Part shown: positions 34,218 to 43,737 of the stretch, one piece after another
Layout: every line of letters begins with the position of its first letter
How positions within the stretch are numbered: the stretch's first letter is position 1
Assembly: GCA_008477525.1 (NCBI GenBank)
Contig: SPDT01000005.1
Coordinates: forward strand, 3,968,001-4,032,000
DNA: 64,000 nt
From: Hypomyces perniciosus
Taxonomy: Eukaryota > Ascomycota > Sordariomycetes > Hypocreales > Hypocreaceae
Direction: 5' to 3'
The notes under the pieces: model-generated
The model's database searches: none
Seen by the model: only the letters and a program-made list of their open reading frames with translations
Told to the model about the DNA's origin: nothing
Program-made: the position numbers and the translations under genes

Positions 34218-34228
34218 AGCTATAGATA
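34218..34228 (-). promoter_or_regulatory. Self-priming primer-binding site (Tf1/sushi type)
   Basis: The 11 bases immediately inside the 5' LTR (TATCTATAGCT on the minus strand) are exactly complementary to AGCTATAGATA at 34284-34294 within that LTR. That segment lies about 35-45 bp downstream of TATATAA (near 34329-34335, minus strand), the expected position of the transcript 5' end. This matches the arrangement in Tf1-like elements, where the first 11 nt of the mRNA fold back to prime reverse transcription. No tRNA-like PBS is seen instead. Confidence 0.75.
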
Positions 34229-34454
34229 TGTAACGGGTGTAGCCTAACTGGAAAGCACGCAGTTAGGGCACCTCTGTATTGTCTATCTATAGCTGAAGGA
34301 AGGAAGCTCTATACTAGCTATGTATGCGTTATATAGTTGTGCGTATAGGGTTGTGGCCGAGGTGGTTTCCTAATTAGGTAAGCGGTCTAGTATTGGTCGT
34401 ATTTCCGGATTCGGCGTAGTCGTGATTCCGGGAGACATGGCCTAGCCTGTGACA
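34229..34454 (-). repeat. 5' LTR of the intact chromovirus, with TATA box
   Basis: 226 bp. On the minus strand it contains a TATATAA promoter element (about 34329-34335) and, downstream, the AGCTATAGATA predicted transcript start. Confidence 0.9.
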
Positions 34455-35132
34455 TAGCCAAGTAAAAACATACCTATTGCACTTTAGCTGTAAAGACTAG
34501 ATAAAGGCTTATCTGCTCTTGAGTTTAATATAGTTATTAATATTAAGGTTAGTGTTTTTGTTATAGATATCTTAAATAGTAATCCTGCCGAAATAGTTTA
34601 TCTTTAAAAGCATTAAGTTAATTAAATGATTATTATAATGATAGTAAAGAATTTAAAGAGAGATTAAATGTTAGATGTTAAGTATGCGAGTCGGGTTACT
34701 GATATTGTATAAAAGAAAACCGCGATAGCTGTAAAGGCAGAGGTAGAAAACTGTATTATATATAGATTAATTCGAATATGAATATTAATAAGGTAATCCT
34801 TAACGAGTGAAGGCTATCCTTTATATCCTTTATATATTGCAATATTCCTACGCTACAGAGTAGTAAAGGCTTAACCCTGTATAAAACCTAAAAGAACGAT
34901 TGGTTATCTGCTAAGGAGGACTACCTTTAAGTTGAAGAAGGATCAAGGCGCAGATCATTTTAGTAATGTAATATACTCTATAACGTTTACTTGATAAAAG
35001 ATAAGTTCTTAGTAACAATTCAAGATCTTAAGATAGTCTATATACTGGTCCTTGCAGTAAAGTATACTCTGTATATACCGAGTCACTAATATCACTAAGT
35101 GAAGATACTTTGTGTTGATTTCGGGTTTCTGC
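34455..35132. other. RIP-like remnant right of the intact chromovirus
   Basis: TA-rich with scattered normal sequence and no recognisable domain. It may be the continuation of the LINE at 24651-29034, interrupted by the chromovirus, but without a matching target duplication this is inference. Confidence 0.4.
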
Positions 35133-35137
35133 CTAGA

Positions 35138-35522
35138 TGTCACGACCCGACCATGTCGAAGACCTGGTCACGGGGTCACGGCAGAACATCGGAGCCTCCG
35201 ACCAATCACCGACGGATCGCGGCTACGAGCGCGATCCCATAAGAGGGATCACTGTATGAAACCGTGATCCTGGATCATTAGGATCACCATGATCCAAACA
35301 TCCAAGTACACTCACTATATATCTCTTTTGTATATATACGACTGGCTTGTCACTCATTTAGTATAGTTACTTAGGCAGTCGTTAATAAATTGCATTCACC
35401 AGAACCGCCTGTTCTACAGAATCGTGACTACGTTACCCTGCTTAGTATTCATCCCTGACCTCCTGCTAGCATAAACCCACGAACCTCGGTTTATTTGTAA
35501 GGAATCAACCCGGATCGTCACA
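35138..35522 (+). repeat. Solo LTR of the 9342-17046 chromovirus family
   Basis: 385 bp, TGTCACGACCC to GGATCGTCACA, flanked by a perfect target duplication CTAGA (35133-35137 and 35523-35527). It retains most GC positions, so it is younger than the element at 9342 and gives a better picture of the unmutated LTR. Confidence 0.95.
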
Positions 35523-35667
35523 CTAGATCCTGTCTGTTTTTGCCCTTTTCAAGCAAGTGCTTTATAACTTGTTATTTAGTGTTGCAGCCCCTAATCCAAT
35601 ATCCCTAACAATAAGCGCTAATAAAAGTAGTATTGCTGAAGTCCTAGTTAATTATAGCGATTATATA

Positions 35668-37512
35668 AGTCGGACCACCCCCTCTTCGGCCACCCAGGGT
35701 TCTCGGCCACCTAATTCCACAACACCACATTCCAACACCTAACTATCGCAACTGCGATTTTATACCCAATTTTCATAATCTTTTAAAATACAATTAATTT
35801 TCTTTATTACAATGCCTTTATACACGGAAGAACACGTAAAAAACGCGCTTTTCGACGTGAATAATGGCTCTACATTACGGTCGGCTGCCCGTAAATGGGG
35901 AATTCCACGCTCAACTTTACAATCCCGGCATCAAGGGTCAGAAAACACCTCTATTGCTCACGAATCCCAGCAAAGGCTTTCTCAAATGCAGGAACATTAT
36001 CTCCGTGACTGGATTCTTATCCAGTCAGCCCTAGGGCTGCCGCCAATGCATTTTCAACTTAAGACCTTCGCATCTCGAGTCTTGATTGCAGGCGGCGATA
36101 CTGAACCACTTAGGAAACATTAGGTTAAGGGTTTTTTACGCTGTAACCCGGAAATCAAGACTGTTAGAGGCAAGGGCATTGATTCAGCCCGTATTATTAG
36201 GGCCACAACTAATAAAATCAAGGAATTCTTCACCCTTTTCAACCTCCCAGCTATCGAGGCAATCCTACCCCAACATCGTTACAATATGGACGAGACAGGG
36301 CTTATAGAAGGCCTTAGAGGCAGTTGCCTTGTACTTGGGAACTCAAAGAATAAAGCAGTGATGAAGAAGCAACCTGGATCGCGCTGTTGGACTACAATTA
36401 TCTAGTGTATCTCAGCAACTGGCAAGGCAATTGACCCGTTAGTTATTTTTCGCGGTTAATCTGTCCAACAGCAATGGTTTCCTTTAATTTTAGACCCATT
36501 TGAACGCTGGAACTTTGCTTCATCAGATAAAGGTTGGACTAATGATGAAATTGCATTGCAGTGGTTGTAAAATGTCTTTATTCCTCAAACAAAGCCAGAA
36601 ATAAAGCAGTGGAGACTTTTAGTCGTTGACGGCCACGGGAGTCATACAACTGATGATTTCCTATATGAATGTTATCAGAATGATATCTATTTACTGTTCC
36701 TGCCGCCCCATTCATCCCACGTTCTTCAACCTCTTGATATCTCGATTTTCTCGCCAATCAAGTCTGTATATCGTCATGAAGTTGGAAAGCTTGCTATTGA
36801 CGATTCCTCGCTATTTGGGAAAGCTTGCTTTCTTCAATGCTATGCTAAAGCAAGAGACTCAGGTCTATCAAAACGAAATATACTATCAGGTTGGCGTGGG
36901 ACAGGTCTATTCCCAGTTAATATGGCAAAACCATTGATGAACTATATGGTCTTGTCCCCGCCAGAACAGCTCGAAACGCCAGCTTTAGTAAAACAGAGAG
37001 GAAGAACAATACAAATCAAAGGTCATACAACGCCTTTACGATCACAGCAAGTCTACAAGCTTGTCAAGGACTTAGGAAAAGGCAACTAAACTGACTTGAC
37101 TACGCGGCTGCTATTTCGGAAGATTGGCAGGGGTCTGGATGGGCAAAACACCAAGCTGGCTACTGCTGAGGCCAAAATAAAGCAACTAGAACATCAAGTT
37201 GAACGTCTCCAGCCAAAAAAGAGGGCAAAAGTCACTGTAGATTACAATCAACGGTTCATCAAGATTCCCCAGATCATGAAAACAAGGGAGCAACTAAAGA
37301 AGACATTAAATCCGGCTACAAGCTCAGTAGAAAACGTCAAATCAAGGTTTCGAAGACCTCTGCTTCGAGTGGCAAATTGAATAGCTAGAAAATACTAAAA
37401 TTTTCACTATTTTGGCTATTTTATTGATAGAATTCAATGGTGTTGTGTTAGTGTCGAGGGTGGATCTAGGTGGCCGAGAACCCCGGGTGGCCGAAGAGGG
37501 GGTGGTCCGACT
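35668..37512 (+). mobile_element. Fot1/pogo-type DNA transposon, inactivated
   Basis: 1845 bp bounded by TA (35666-35667 and 37513-37514) and inverted repeats of about 45 bp starting AGTCGGACCACCCCCTCTTC at both ends, with one mismatch in the first 40. Length and TA target fit Fot1 elements. It contains a single transposase frame broken only by stop codons. Confidence 0.93.
35812..37380 (+). pseudogene. Fot1/pogo transposase pseudogene (five in-frame stops)
   Basis: One continuous frame of 522 codons with stops at 36121, 36403, 36457, 36568 and 37087 and no frameshift. Before the first stop is a Psq-type helix-turn-helix (TLRSAARKWGIPRSTLQSR, about residues 23-41). A CENP-B/Tc5-like DNA-binding region follows, then the DDE domain with NMDETG, VDGHGSH and LQPLDISIF, i.e. 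all three catalytic Asp still present. The C-terminus has a Lys-rich coiled-coil stretch. At least the TAG at 36121 (family Trp) and several TAA fit single C-to-T or G-to-A changes, so light RIP is the likely cause. Such transposases act by TA-targeted cut-and-paste. Confidence 0.9.
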
Positions 37513-37724
37513 TATCAGCTGACGCTAAGGTAGATTTATCTACCAACAATTAACTTGTTGCAGGTAGCAATACGAGGATAACCCCTGCCTATCCTATAAA
37601 TCTTAGTTTTCCATTGGCCGCAACCTAAAAGACCTGCAATCTTCAAGACATGCGCCAATTTTGTCTTTATCGGAATTATTGTCGAAAGGAGTCTCTGAAA
37701 CCTAGAGATAGTCCACCCTAGCTC

Positions 37725-37730
37725 TATAAA
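37725..37730 (+). promoter_or_regulatory. TATA box of the 37848 secreted-protein gene
   Basis: CTATAAAT about 120 bp before the start codon, followed by a CT-rich leader (TTCTCTCACCCACCTCC), a common core-promoter layout in filamentous fungi. Confidence 0.5.
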
Positions 37731-37847
37731 TTGAATGGCATATCTTCCTACCTGTTATATCAAGTCACTTCTCTCACCCACCTCCTTTCTCTTAATATCC
37801 ATTTCGTTGTCTAGGGAAAAAGTCCCCAGTCATTCTCATCTCTTATC

Positions 37848-38738
37848 ATGATACTTCAGAGTACCCTGCTCTTGTCCTTGGTGACAGTTGGCCTTTCTAC
37901 CCCGATCGTTTTGAGATCAGATGGTATTAATGGGCCCCCGGAAAATTCCACGTTTATCCCGTGTACTGAGGGGACGACGGACCGGATCTGTCAACTCATC
38001 CGCCAGCCCAACCGGGACATTATCACGGAAATCCTACACCCTAATGGGACCAGAGAAGCTAAACGGAATCTATATACCCGTGAGCAACTGCATGAAATCC
38101 GGAAACGGAACAAAGTGACCAGTATTGAATACCAGCCTGGTGAAGTCATCCACGACCGATCTGCTGAATTTATCAGTAACCTGACAAAGCGGGATCGGCC
38201 ACCGCCGCCTTGCTGGTTTGAGACCCAGCGGTGGTACGATACACATGAATGGGGGTACTGGTACCAAGGGTGGCATCAGGTGGGCAGCTGCTTTTACTGC
38301 GACGAATGCAAGGAGGCGATTGCCTGGAGTTTCGCTGTCGCCCAAACCTGGACCGTTGGATTGAATGTCAAATTTTCGGAAGCTATCCAAGCCAGCTTCG
38401 GCTTCAGCTGGGGGCAGACGTTTACCTTGACTGATACCCGCACCTGTCAGTGGAAATTTGTAGAATCTGGGTGCCATTCAATCTGGTACCAGCCCTTGAT
38501 GTCATACCACAACGGATATGCGAACTACCAGACTCATTACCAATGCTCTTCCGGCGCGGGCAGCCCTGGTGGTGATTCATATTACGACCACCACTGGGCC
38601 TTTGCCAATGTGAACCAGGGCGGCAATAACGAAGTGAATCAAGGCAATTTGGGATGCAACAGTGGGTGCCAGGGAGATGACCACAGACAATGCCCAAATG
38701 GAAATTATGGTGGCGTTCTCTGGGGCCATGCGAACTAG
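37848..38738 (+). CDS. Secreted prepro Cys/aromatic-rich protein (family 1, member 2)
   Basis: 296 residues. Signal peptide 1-17 (LLLSLVTVGLS). A basic/acidic propeptide carries sequons NST (33-35), NGT (66-68) and NLT (111-113) and ends at Lys-Arg 114-115, a Kex2-type site. The mature domain starts DRPPPPCW and has ten cysteines (122, 148, 151, 154, 200, 209, 233, 270, 274, 282), many Trp/Tyr, an amphipathic beta-like centre (WTVGLNVKFSEAIQASFGFSW, 168-188), the motif CQWKFVESGCHSIW (200-213) and LGCNSGC (268-274). These match CTWNDGQCHIIW and YGCGSKC in the 20290-20961 protein, so the two share a family. Function unknown; effector-like or pore-forming roles are possible but unproven. It starts 335 bp beyond a Fot1-like element. 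Confidence 0.85.
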   Translation: MILQSTLLLSLVTVGLSTPIVLRSDGINGPPENSTFIPCTEGTTDRICQLIRQPNRDIITEILHPNGTREAKRNLYTREQLHEIRKRNKVTSIEYQPGEVIHDRSAEFISNLTKRDRPPPPCWFETQRWYDTHEWGYWYQGWHQVGSCFYCDECKEAIAWSFAVAQTWTVGLNVKFSEAIQASFGFSWGQTFTLTDTRTCQWKFVESGCHSIWYQPLMSYHNGYANYQTHYQCSSGAGSPGGDSYYDHHWAFANVNQGGNNEVNQGNLGCNSGCQGDDHRQCPNGNYGGVLWGHAN

Positions 38739-39488
38739 GCAAGACATTCGAATCGTTATCTAGGAGGGGCATGGAGGTGGGAAAGAGAGTGCGGGAACTG
38801 CGACTTTGAGCCTAAACCTTGCTTGGCCATGGCAAAAGGCGGCGCTACAGCTCCCGTTAACTCTGGTACTTCGATTGAAAGACGGTACGGAAGTTTGGCG
38901 AGTCCGTATATCAATCACAGATCAACAGTATGAGGGCTCATTTGCAGACGCATAAAATGATAGAATTCGACACACTTTTTGATCCCAAGTTAGGTGGGAA
39001 AAGCTGCTGCTTAAATACATGAAATTGCTAACCATCCGGATTCTCACTAACCATCCAGGTTCTTACAGACTAGCTAGGAATGAAGGAATATGCCGTGATG
39101 TAGAGTTATCCGTTACTGAGGTTAACACCGTATGGTATGGTCAAGTCGTACATGTGTTTTTGGGATGTATATATCATTCGTTCCTTGCAGTCGTAGGCTG
39201 TCGATGGTGGGCACCTTTATCTATAGCTCCTTATTATAGCTCCATAAGCTTTATCACATTTAAACACAAACATACAGGTCCTAAGTTGAATAGTCGCTGA
39301 GGAGGGATAGGAAAACGGTTTATTAGGAGTAGCTGATAGGCCAGGGTTGGGTTAGGCTATATTTAGCTGCCTAAGCTGTTCTGCTCTAGTGTTATCTAGC
39401 TATCTAGTTTTATAGGAAAAGTGTAATATGGGAAATATAGGAAATGTAAGAAATCTAGGGAAATAGGGTAAAGTTAAAAAAGGGAATT
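38739..39488. other. Intergenic; contains a short repeat shared with 58321-58390
   Basis: Downstream region of the secreted-protein gene. About 39343-39412 matches 58325-58390 (core GGTTAGGCTATATTTAGCTG), so a dispersed repeat of at least 65 bp ends or starts here. No gene is supported. Confidence 0.5.
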
Positions 39489-39713
39489 TGTAACGGGTGT
39501 AGCCTAAGTGGAAAACATGCAGTTAGGGCACCTCTGTATTGTCTATCTATAGCTGAAGGCAGGAGCTCTATACTAGCTACGTATACGTTATATAGTTGTG
39601 CGTATAGGGTTGTGGCCGAGGTGGTTTCCTAATTAGGCAAGCGGTCTGGTATTGGTCGTATTTCCGGATTCGGCGTAGTCGTGATTCCGGGAGACATGGC
39701 CTAGCCTGTGACA
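39489..39713 (-). repeat. Solo LTR of the intact-chromovirus family
   Basis: 225 bp, TGTAACGGGTG...CCTGTGACA, with about ten differences from the LTRs at 29035 and 34229. It keeps the TATCTATAGCT self-priming segment. Flanks GAATT (39484-39488) and GCATA (39714-39718) do not match. Confidence 0.9.
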
Positions 39714-40425
39714 GCATATATGCATAATTAAGAATCGCCTAGCTAAAGGAATAAGAATTAAGGCCGTAATATTTATAAGAGCAAGAGGGTTCTATCCCAG
39801 TATTTTAATAGTTATACTATTATTATATAGCGTAGGTTAGAATTTGTAAGGATTTAGTTAGACTTTATGTAAGAATTTAGTTAGCTTATATGTAAGAACT
39901 TAGTCTATATGTAAGAATTTAGTTAGCTTAGATGTGGGGATTTAGTTAAAGTAGATGCCGCATCCTGTCTTATTTGCGCATTGCTGTCAACGGCATATAC
40001 AATTTACAATTTATTTATTAACGCCCGGCGGCTTTAGCCGAAAGGGCAACTTTAGCTAGTGTATATGTGTGTTTCTCAAGCTTTGTCATATATCCTAAAG
40101 CCCATGTAGTCTCCTTCTTCTGATTGTGCTGTTTTGCGCTCTTTATTTCTTGCGTTTTCCCGTAGTTAATTGTATCATTAGCAAGCCGGCTTGGAGGCGA
40201 TTCTACAAGTGTTCAGCGTCCTATCTTCGGCGGCTGAAGCGTTGTCTGCTGTTCGTCCCACGAGGTGGTGAGTGTATGTTAAGTCGGTTGTAAGGTGGGT
40301 TGTAGGGTGAGGGGTGTGCGGTTCATTCCCGCGGCTAATTGGCATCTAGTCGGCCAGTGGCCATTGCGAACTGTATTATTGCTCACACTGCTTCTAGGTT
40401 TAGCGTCCATTTTCAACGGCATATA
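39714..40425. other. Intergenic, partly repeat-derived
   Basis: Contains three to four degenerate copies of TATGTAAGAATTTAGTTAGC at 39865-39955. A segment around 40018-40040 (CCCGGCGGCTTTAGCCG) resembles the 3' end of the LINE near 24740, so a truncated LINE tail is possible. No gene supported. Confidence 0.4.
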
Positions 40426-40947
40426 CAGGGTCGACCGAAACAAGTGTCTGCTTTTTTATTTTACAACTAACGTTAAGAGACAGCCATTTCTAGACGAGGT
40501 GTGGCTGTCACAGTGCGAAAACGATATCCACACACTCACATGAAGTAATGTCAACAAGCTCTTTTCCCTAAGGTGTGTTTTTTGAGCGAATCCTACGAAT
40601 AGGGCGCTCGCTGCATTTGGCTTTCCTGACTATCTTGCGTCTTAATTTTTCTAAAAGGAAAGCCTGAATCTGCTTATTCCTAGAACTGATTAGCTGCCGT
40701 GCCATTAGTGTAATTTACGAGAGGCAGCTTTAGCTGTAGTATAAAAAATCCAGAAATCGCCTCATGAGAAAGACACCAAGGACAGCAGAAATAATACAAA
40801 GCTGGGGCCTGGCGTCACTTCTGGCTTAATGAGTACATATGGACCACAGTAGAGAGGCACGGTACAAGCCACATATGGCGCACATGGTCTGTGCTCCGAC
40901 TAATTTTGTAAACCAAAACAGGCAGACACTCGTTTCAGTCGGCCCTG
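40426..40947. mobile_element. MITE-like element with CAGGG termini, copy 1
   Basis: 522 bp with inverted termini CAGGGTCGACCGAAACAAGT (left) and CAGGGCCGACTGAAACGAGT (right, reverse complement), continuing GTCTGC, flanked by TA on both sides. It has no transposase. Two related copies lie at about 42402-42800 and 43115-43575. The TA flank and CAG start suggest a Tc1/mariner-type mobiliser. Confidence 0.7.
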
Positions 40948-41109
40948 TAATACGGCCGCTCTATAATGGTTTTAGCCGGGCGACAGTAAACTATATTATG
41001 TTGCGTCCAGAGAGGCGAGAGGGTGATGTTCCTGCTGGGTCCCTGCGTCCGAACTAGGGTTATGAATTCATCACTACGCGTTTCGTTAGTAGCCTGAAGA
41101 AAACGAAAC

Positions 41110-41205
41110 TGTGACGATCCGGGTTGTTTCTCAAGGGATAAACCGAGGTTCGTGGGTTTATGTTGACAGAGAGGTCAGTGATGAACACTGAGCAGGGCAC
41201 GTAGA
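41110..41205 (-). repeat. Truncated LTR of the 9342-17046 chromovirus family
   Basis: Starts TGTGACGATCCGGGTTG and follows the family LTR for about 95 bp to GAGCAGGGCA, then stops matching abruptly at a GC-rich segment. Confidence 0.8.
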
Positions 41206-41858
41206 CGGTACCTGGGCGGAACCCGCGCTCCGCAGCAAAATGGCAAGGTAGACGGGACTTGCCGCGGGCGGTATGGCGAGCCCTGGGGCGCGGACAGGTA
41301 GACCGTTGAGTGTTGGGCGCGGGCGAGAATCCGGCGGCCCAGATCTTACGTGTGGCGGCGGCATGCGGCGATGGCGCGACGGATGAAAAATTGAAAAGAG
41401 CCGTTTGAAGCGGCGGTTAAGGGTGAGGCGATCCATGCCGCCAGATTTGCGATTGATGGCGCAGAGCGCGGGCTGCGGGCGTTGCGAGCAGGTGAGCTTT
41501 TGACGTGGGATTGGTGGGAATTGGTGTAAGTGACTGTCGTGGACCGTGAAGATGCCCTGTTGCCTTTTGATTGCGATAGCGATGCAACTGCGCAGTAAAT
41601 CAGAAAACGGGAACTTGTGTTTGAGTTGGAGGATAAGATTGATGCATTCTATGTCGGTACTTTTCCGATTTACCTGGTGGAGTGCAGCCTGCGGACATTA
41701 CAAGTCGATGGGTTTTGGGTGTGACTGATTGCTATGTATGTGTGACTGTGACTGACTGACTGACTGACTGACTAAGGTTGTAATATTGTCTCACTCTAAT
41801 GGACTCCTTTTCTGATCTAGCGCTGTTACTAGGAGCCCTTTCATCCGTCCAACTATTA
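41206..41858. other. GC-rich gene debris and a GACT microsatellite
   Basis: 41206-41500 is strikingly GC-rich compared with its neighbours. On the plus strand the stretch 41397-41530 reads without stop as EPFEAAVKGEAIHAARFAIDG and onward in a coding-like manner. A further fragment at about 41539-41724 (RELVFELEDKIDAFYVG) is separated by stops. 41748-41773 is (GACT)n. I do not recognise the source gene. Confidence 0.35.
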
Positions 41859-41993
41859 CGGAGGAGCATCTCAAAAGTAATGTCTAATTCTATTAAAGGC
41901 TAAGACAAACTGGGTAATATACCCTAACAAGCTATTTCTCTATTAAATCTAGCTCTTATTTCAATTAGACATTACTTTTGAGATGCTCCTCCG
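41859..41993. mobile_element. 135-bp MITE with 31-bp inverted repeats
   Basis: Perfect or near-perfect 31-bp terminal inverted repeats starting CGGAGGAGCATCTCAAAAGT, flanked by TA (41857-41858 and 41994-41995). Too short to encode anything; the TA target suggests Tc1/mariner mobilisation. Confidence 0.88.
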
Positions 41994-42401
41994 TACATGA
42001 AAATACATTACAAAGTCAGAAGGGAAACGTTCGGCCCCAATGGCCAATTTAGGCAACGTAATGCAAGAACCACACAGAACCGCTTCCAGCAAGCCCTCTA
42101 CGCAAAGACGGATACGAATGCATAGTAGGCTAGGCTGCGTTGGTTGGGAGGCCTCTGTATTCCGCTTGATTGCCAACCGAGCCAACCGTGAAGGGATCGA
42201 ACCATCAAACCAACAGCATCATGCATGTACAATTACGTGCATAAATGGCTTCTTCTTTGCACATGGTCTCTCTTTTTTCAAGGTCATGGTGGATACATAC
42301 ATATATACATACATACTTTAGGGTATGTTTAGTTACGTAGTCGTGGCCGAAAAGCCAAAAGGGGATGAAATATTTGAGCCTAAGCGCGTCGATTGTGCCA
42401 T

Positions 42402-42800
42402 ATTGGGGTCGACTGAAACGAGTGTCCGCTTTTTTGGTTTATAGCTACCCTCTGGCTACGAACGGGTAACATGAGACGACCATCTGTGGACGAGGTGTGG
42501 GGCTAGCTTAGTGCGAACATAATGCTTACACTCTCAACAAAGTACATGTACATAGCAGGGTAACCGCTGTGCCATCAGTATGATTTACAATAGCCAGTAC
42601 TGACTTTGTGAAGAATCCAGAAATTGCCTCGTGGGAAAGCAGGAACAGGGAAAAATAAGTTGCCTGCCTGGGGGTAAGCCCTGTTCCTGCTCCATCAAAC
42701 AGCTACTTCTGGTTTAATGAGATGAGTACATATGGTCTGTGCTCTGACCAATGTTCCGAACCTAAACAGCTAAGCCAAACACTATATTCGGTAGAGTCCC
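42402..42800. mobile_element. MITE-like element with CAGGG-type termini, copy 2 (decayed)
   Basis: Left end GGGGTCGACTGAAACGAGTG, then interior similar to copy 1 (GACGAGGTGTGG, AATCCAGAAATYGCCTCRTG, TTCTGGYTTAATGAG, GAGTACATATGG). The right terminus is degenerate. Confidence 0.55.
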
Positions 42801-43114
42801 GACCCACAACTTCGCCAGCCCCCTAAGGTCGCCATAGGTTTTACACCAAAAGTACTACCTTTTCAATACACGATAATAAGTTCAATAGAAACCTAAAATA
42901 AAATACTTAAGCTGAGACATATAGTTAGTTAGCTAATATTTCTATTATTAGGCTATAAAAAATTCTATATAGCTATATGATATCTTAATAGAATTCTAAA
43001 GTATAAGATAAGTAACTGTTAAGGATTCCATATATTCTCCAAGTATTCCTTAACATTATACAAATCTAAATAGAAAATCTAAATAAATATATAAAAATAT
43101 AAGGTTTTACTTTA

Positions 43115-43575
43115 CAGTAGCGGCCGAAACCAGTGTCCGCCATTTGCGTATTTAGAAACTCTCTGGGCACGGACCAAACTGCTGCCTGCTGTAGCCACTA
43201 CCATACAATAAAGCTTGGCAGGTTGTTCTCTAGCATTAGCCTAATAAAAGCCATTTGTGGCTTTTTAATGTTATAAATTGGGATTTTAATCCTTCTTATT
43301 CTGAAAAGTTAGGAACAGCAACTTTAAAACACGGCACTTCTGGATCTAAAGGTTTTTCTATTGATAAAGAGCCCAGAGCGACTTTCGGCAGTATCTTGCC
43401 GCTCCCCTCTATATAGCAATGGCGAAATTGTTCTTATGTAATGTTAGGTAAACATTAACAAAGCACGGCTAGGCTGTATTTATAGAAGTATTGGCTACGG
43501 AAACCAGAGGCATGGTCTGTGCCCAGAAACTTTCTATACATACAAAATGCAGACACTTATTTCTTTAATTACCGC
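43115..43575. mobile_element. MITE-like element with CAG termini, copy 3 (diverged)
   Basis: Left end CAGTAGCGGCCGAAACCAGT after TA. The right end contains GCAGACACTTATTTC, the counterpart of the family's inverted terminus. The interior shares GCATGGTCTGTGC with the others but little else. Confidence 0.45.
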
Positions 43576-43613
43576 TTAATCGTGCAGCCGCCGGAACTTG
43601 ACTAACACTATAT

Positions 43614-43732
43614 TGTGACGAACCGTCATACCGTCACGCCAACAGGCAAAAGAATAGGCTAATAATCGCATTTGCAGCAATTATCATGACGGTACCAACT
43701 ATATATAAGGGAGATGTGCTCGGAACGTGACA
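43614..43732 (+). repeat. 119-bp solo LTR with TATAT target duplication
   Basis: TGTGACGAACC...GGAACGTGACA flanked by TATAT at 43609-43613 and 43733-43737. It contains a TATA box (CTATATATAAGGGAG) about 30 bp before its end. No internal element is present. It is not the same sequence as either chromovirus LTR family. Confidence 0.75.
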
Positions 43733-43737
43733 TATAT

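Larger units (their letters stand above)
29035..34454 (-). mobile_element. Young, apparently complete Ty3/gypsy chromovirus
   Basis: 5420 bp with 226-bp LTRs (29035-29260 and 34229-34454) that differ at about one position. It encodes gag (382 aa) and pol (1241 aa) with all catalytic motifs, a -1 frameshift signal between them, a polypurine tract (G-run at about 29263-29270) next to the 3' LTR, and an 11-nt self-priming site next to the 5' LTR. There is no RIP damage although it sits inside RIP-ruined DNA, so it arrived recently. The flanking 5-mers TGCAG (29030-29034) and TAGCC (34455-34459) do not match, so no target duplication is visible. Confidence 0.95.

Noticed and set aside
41158..41436. 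92-codon minus-strand Pro-rich frame
   Set aside because: Begins in GC-rich debris and ends inside a truncated LTR, so it crosses an insertion junction; composition-driven.
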